Below are positions 62,441 to 64,000 of a stretch of DNA of 64,000 nt, piece after piece. A program made the position numbers and the translations under genes. The stretch spans positions 3,596,001 to 3,660,000 of the forward strand of contig CP073750.1 in assembly GCA_024398135.1 (NCBI GenBank), written 5' to 3'. How positions within the stretch are numbered: the first letter of the stretch is position 1; each line of letters begins with the position of its first letter. The notes beneath the pieces were generated by a model. It made no database searches and had not been told where the DNA came from. It was given only the letters and a program-made list of their open reading frames with translations. The DNA is from a bacterium SCSIO 12643. Its GTDB lineage: Bacteria; Bacteroidota; Bacteroidia; Flavobacteriales_G; Salibacteraceae.

Positions 62441-63895
62441 TTATTCAGTCATTCGAACAGAATACTCCAATTCCTCAAAAGGAATAATACTCTTCACATT
62501 ACGACCTACAATAGGCCAGGACTGAAAAATGGTATCCACTTCCAATTTGCGATCCACAATAGCCTGATATAAACCCTCCTGGCGTTTTCCGGCTTTTCGA
62601 ATCGGTTGATCTTTGGCCATCCATGTCAAATCATCCTGAAAAAGAAGATGCTCCTGAGGGAAATAATACACCATAAAATCACTGGTATGTGCGGAAATCT
62701 CTCCGATCTTAAAGATTTGAATTTCATAGGAACCATCCGAAATATGGATACTATCCTCAACGATTCTGTATTGTCCTGTTTTTTGACTTTGCTGCAATTG
62801 ATCCGGATGTAAAGTTCTTGGGGCATCAATGATAAATTGTAGATAATCTACATTTTCAGAAGTACAAATAATCTCAGCTCCGGTATTCACAAAAGGACGA
62901 ATACCACCAATAGAGTGCGGATGATGATGCCCTACTATAAAATATTTGATCGGTTTATTCGGGGCAATTTCTTGCGCTTTTGAAATGATGAGTTCTCCGT
63001 TTTCACTATTTAAAGGGGCTTTAGCCAGACATAAGAAATCATCAAATTCAACGACTAACGTTCTATTATCCGCATCTTTTAAATCAATAAAATGAATCCG
63101 ATCGTTGTAATGTGTAATGGTGGCTTCATCCGCAGTAGCTTCAGCTTTTTGAATTTCATATTTAAGAGGCAGGGAAAGAGGAGGTGTAATACCGGATGTA
63201 AATTGAATCTCATCCAAAGTCACCTGATCCTGAATTTTCCCATTGATTCTGGAAATTTCTATTTGTTGAGCGATTGCGATATTTTCTATCGTTTGGTAAT
63301 CGCTATATGCATATGTGGTTACCACATCTCCATAAAGCTTATGATGCGTTAAGAACGTGACTTTATCTATTAGGAGATCACTTTTTTTGATATGGATATT
63401 TGAAATAGACGCGTATAAATTTAAAGTATAAATCGCGAAAGAGTCATTTTCAGTAAATGTAACTTCCTGGGGGTGGTGGATATAATATTGAAGTAACTGA
63501 AATGGTATATATCCGGGATTATGTTGCATATGTTCCAAAACCAATTCTTCGGTGACATCAGAAGCAGAATCAGCACCATAATCCAGATAGGATAAAGTAT
63601 CACTCACGAATTGGGTAATAGAGTTAAAGTTACGCCCTCTGAAATCAATAGAGTCTGTTTTTACGAATGTTTTACTATTGAGTTCAATTCGCCCATTTAT
63701 TTCATATGGAGATTTTAACCAGGGCGTCATGCTATGATGCAGCATGTGCATTTTTTCTTTGAAGGTAAAACGGATGTTTTTCTGTTCGAGAGTGAGTCCT
63801 TGTTTTTCCCAACATTGTTGTAAGTAATCGGTAGGTTTTGAGCATGAATAGGCCATCAAGGCGCAGCCTAATAATAGGTACGTAAATTTTTTCAT
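62441..63895 (-). CDS. Metallo-beta-lactamase-fold lipoprotein
   Basis: The 484-residue protein has a type II signal (LMAYSCSKP, Cys about residue 18). The first half (20-280) is beta-rich and unassigned. The second half shows an MBL fold: FIVGHHHPHSIGGIRPF holds the HxHxxH-like ligands, with TGAEIICTSEN, ISAHTSDFMVYYFPQEHLLF and DDLTWMA beyond. It resembles SoxH/quinoprotein-like MBL relatives in Bacteroidota. Substrate unknown; hydrolysis at the periplasmic side is inferred from the anchor. Confidence 0.72.
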   Translation of the reverse strand: MKKFTYLLLGCALMAYSCSKPTDYLQQCWEKQGLTLEQKNIRFTFKEKMHMLHHSMTPWLKSPYEINGRIELNSKTFVKTDSIDFRGRNFNSITQFVSDTLSYLDYGADSASDVTEELVLEHMQHNPGYIPFQLLQYYIHHPQEVTFTENDSFAIYTLNLYASISNIHIKKSDLLIDKVTFLTHHKLYGDVVTTYAYSDYQTIENIAIAQQIEISRINGKIQDQVTLDEIQFTSGITPPLSLPLKYEIQKAEATADEATITHYNDRIHFIDLKDADNRTLVVEFDDFLCLAKAPLNSENGELIISKAQEIAPNKPIKYFIVGHHHPHSIGGIRPFVNTGAEIICTSENVDYLQFIIDAPRTLHPDQLQQSQKTGQYRIVEDSIHISDGSYEIQIFKIGEISAHTSDFMVYYFPQEHLLFQDDLTWMAKDQPIRKAGKRQEGLYQAIVDRKLEVDTIFQSWPIVGRNVKSIIPFEELEYSVRMTE

Positions 63896-64000
63896 ATTGA
63901 TTATATCGAATTAATGTTTGCATCAGGACGCATCTAAAATTCGAATGGTGACGGCTCAAAGTGTATTTAACGCTTTTATAAGAAAACGGAGTTTAGTCAG

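Noticed and set aside
62297-62572. Plus-strand open frame over R2 copy B
   Set aside because: It runs from a repeat into the antisense of the MBL-fold gene and is broken in R2 copy A.

Overview
The window reads as chromosomal DNA of a Bacteroidota bacterium, most likely a Flavobacteriales (Crocinitomicaceae/Cryomorphaceae-like) species. The grounds are low GC, three secreted proteins ending in type IX secretion (T9SS) type A sorting domains, a TonB-type outer-membrane barrel with a CarboxypepD_reg plug, TPR-transmembrane-LuxR regulators, MBL-rhodanese and BatA-family proteins, and TAnnTTTG promoter elements. No rRNA, tRNA or CRISPR array was recognised. Genus and species cannot be fixed from the sequence alone.

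Layout. 1-9.6 kb: a truncated TPR/LuxR regulator, a small secreted protein, an outer-membrane barrel, a pentapeptide-repeat protein, a Kazal-like lipoprotein, an AraC regulator, a transglutaminase-like protein, a GNAT acetyltransferase and MeaB GTPase. 9.7-19 kb: an envelope protein, a dihydroorotase-like protein lacking metal ligands and translationally coupled to a BatA-family membrane protein, an MBL-rhodanese sulfur enzyme, a DPP-IV-like peptidase and a methyltransferase. 19-27 kb: small proteins, a response regulator, a DUF433/DUF5615 toxin-antitoxin-like pair, a second TPR/LuxR regulator and a large T9SS cargo. 27-41 kb: a DNA-damage module made of a DnaE2-like polymerase, a Y-family polymerase and a LexA-like XRE/S24 repressor. 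Between these lie a repeat-rich T9SS adhesin, an AsmA-like protein and a GIY-YIG nuclease set in REP-like palindromes. 41-46 kb: an IS200-like transposase flanked by mirrored REP hairpins, a CPBP protease, two outer-membrane barrels and a Kelch T9SS protein. 46-54 kb: an accessory run of mostly plus-strand small genes (RelE-type toxin-antitoxin, thioredoxin-reductase-like enzyme, DUF1963, DUF2200, unknowns, lipase-like lipoprotein, HEPN-like protein), punctuated by a repeated leader motif. 54-64 kb: lipid acyltransferase, glycosyltransferase, DinB-fold protein, SMUG2-type glycosylase, MATE exporter, tryptophan dioxygenase and an MBL-fold lipoprotein, with a dispersed two-part repeat between genes.

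Most notable. (1) A ~153-nt element at 56541, 57002 and 61879 folds into a multi-stem RNA. Its copies differ by two paired compensatory changes while reading frames are not kept, which points to an undescribed structured RNA or RNA-like mobile element. A second, 173-nt structured repeat follows two of the three copies. (2) The 17-mer TGTTAATATATTTTACA, inside a 35-nt dyad-like site, lies upstream of the DnaE2-like gene and also between the Y-family polymerase and LexA-like repressor genes 10 kb away. This suggests a damage-inducible mutagenesis regulon. (3) REP-like palindromes surround both the IS200-like transposase and the GIY-YIG nuclease.

All functional calls rest on motifs and family knowledge read by eye. 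No database search or folding program was run.
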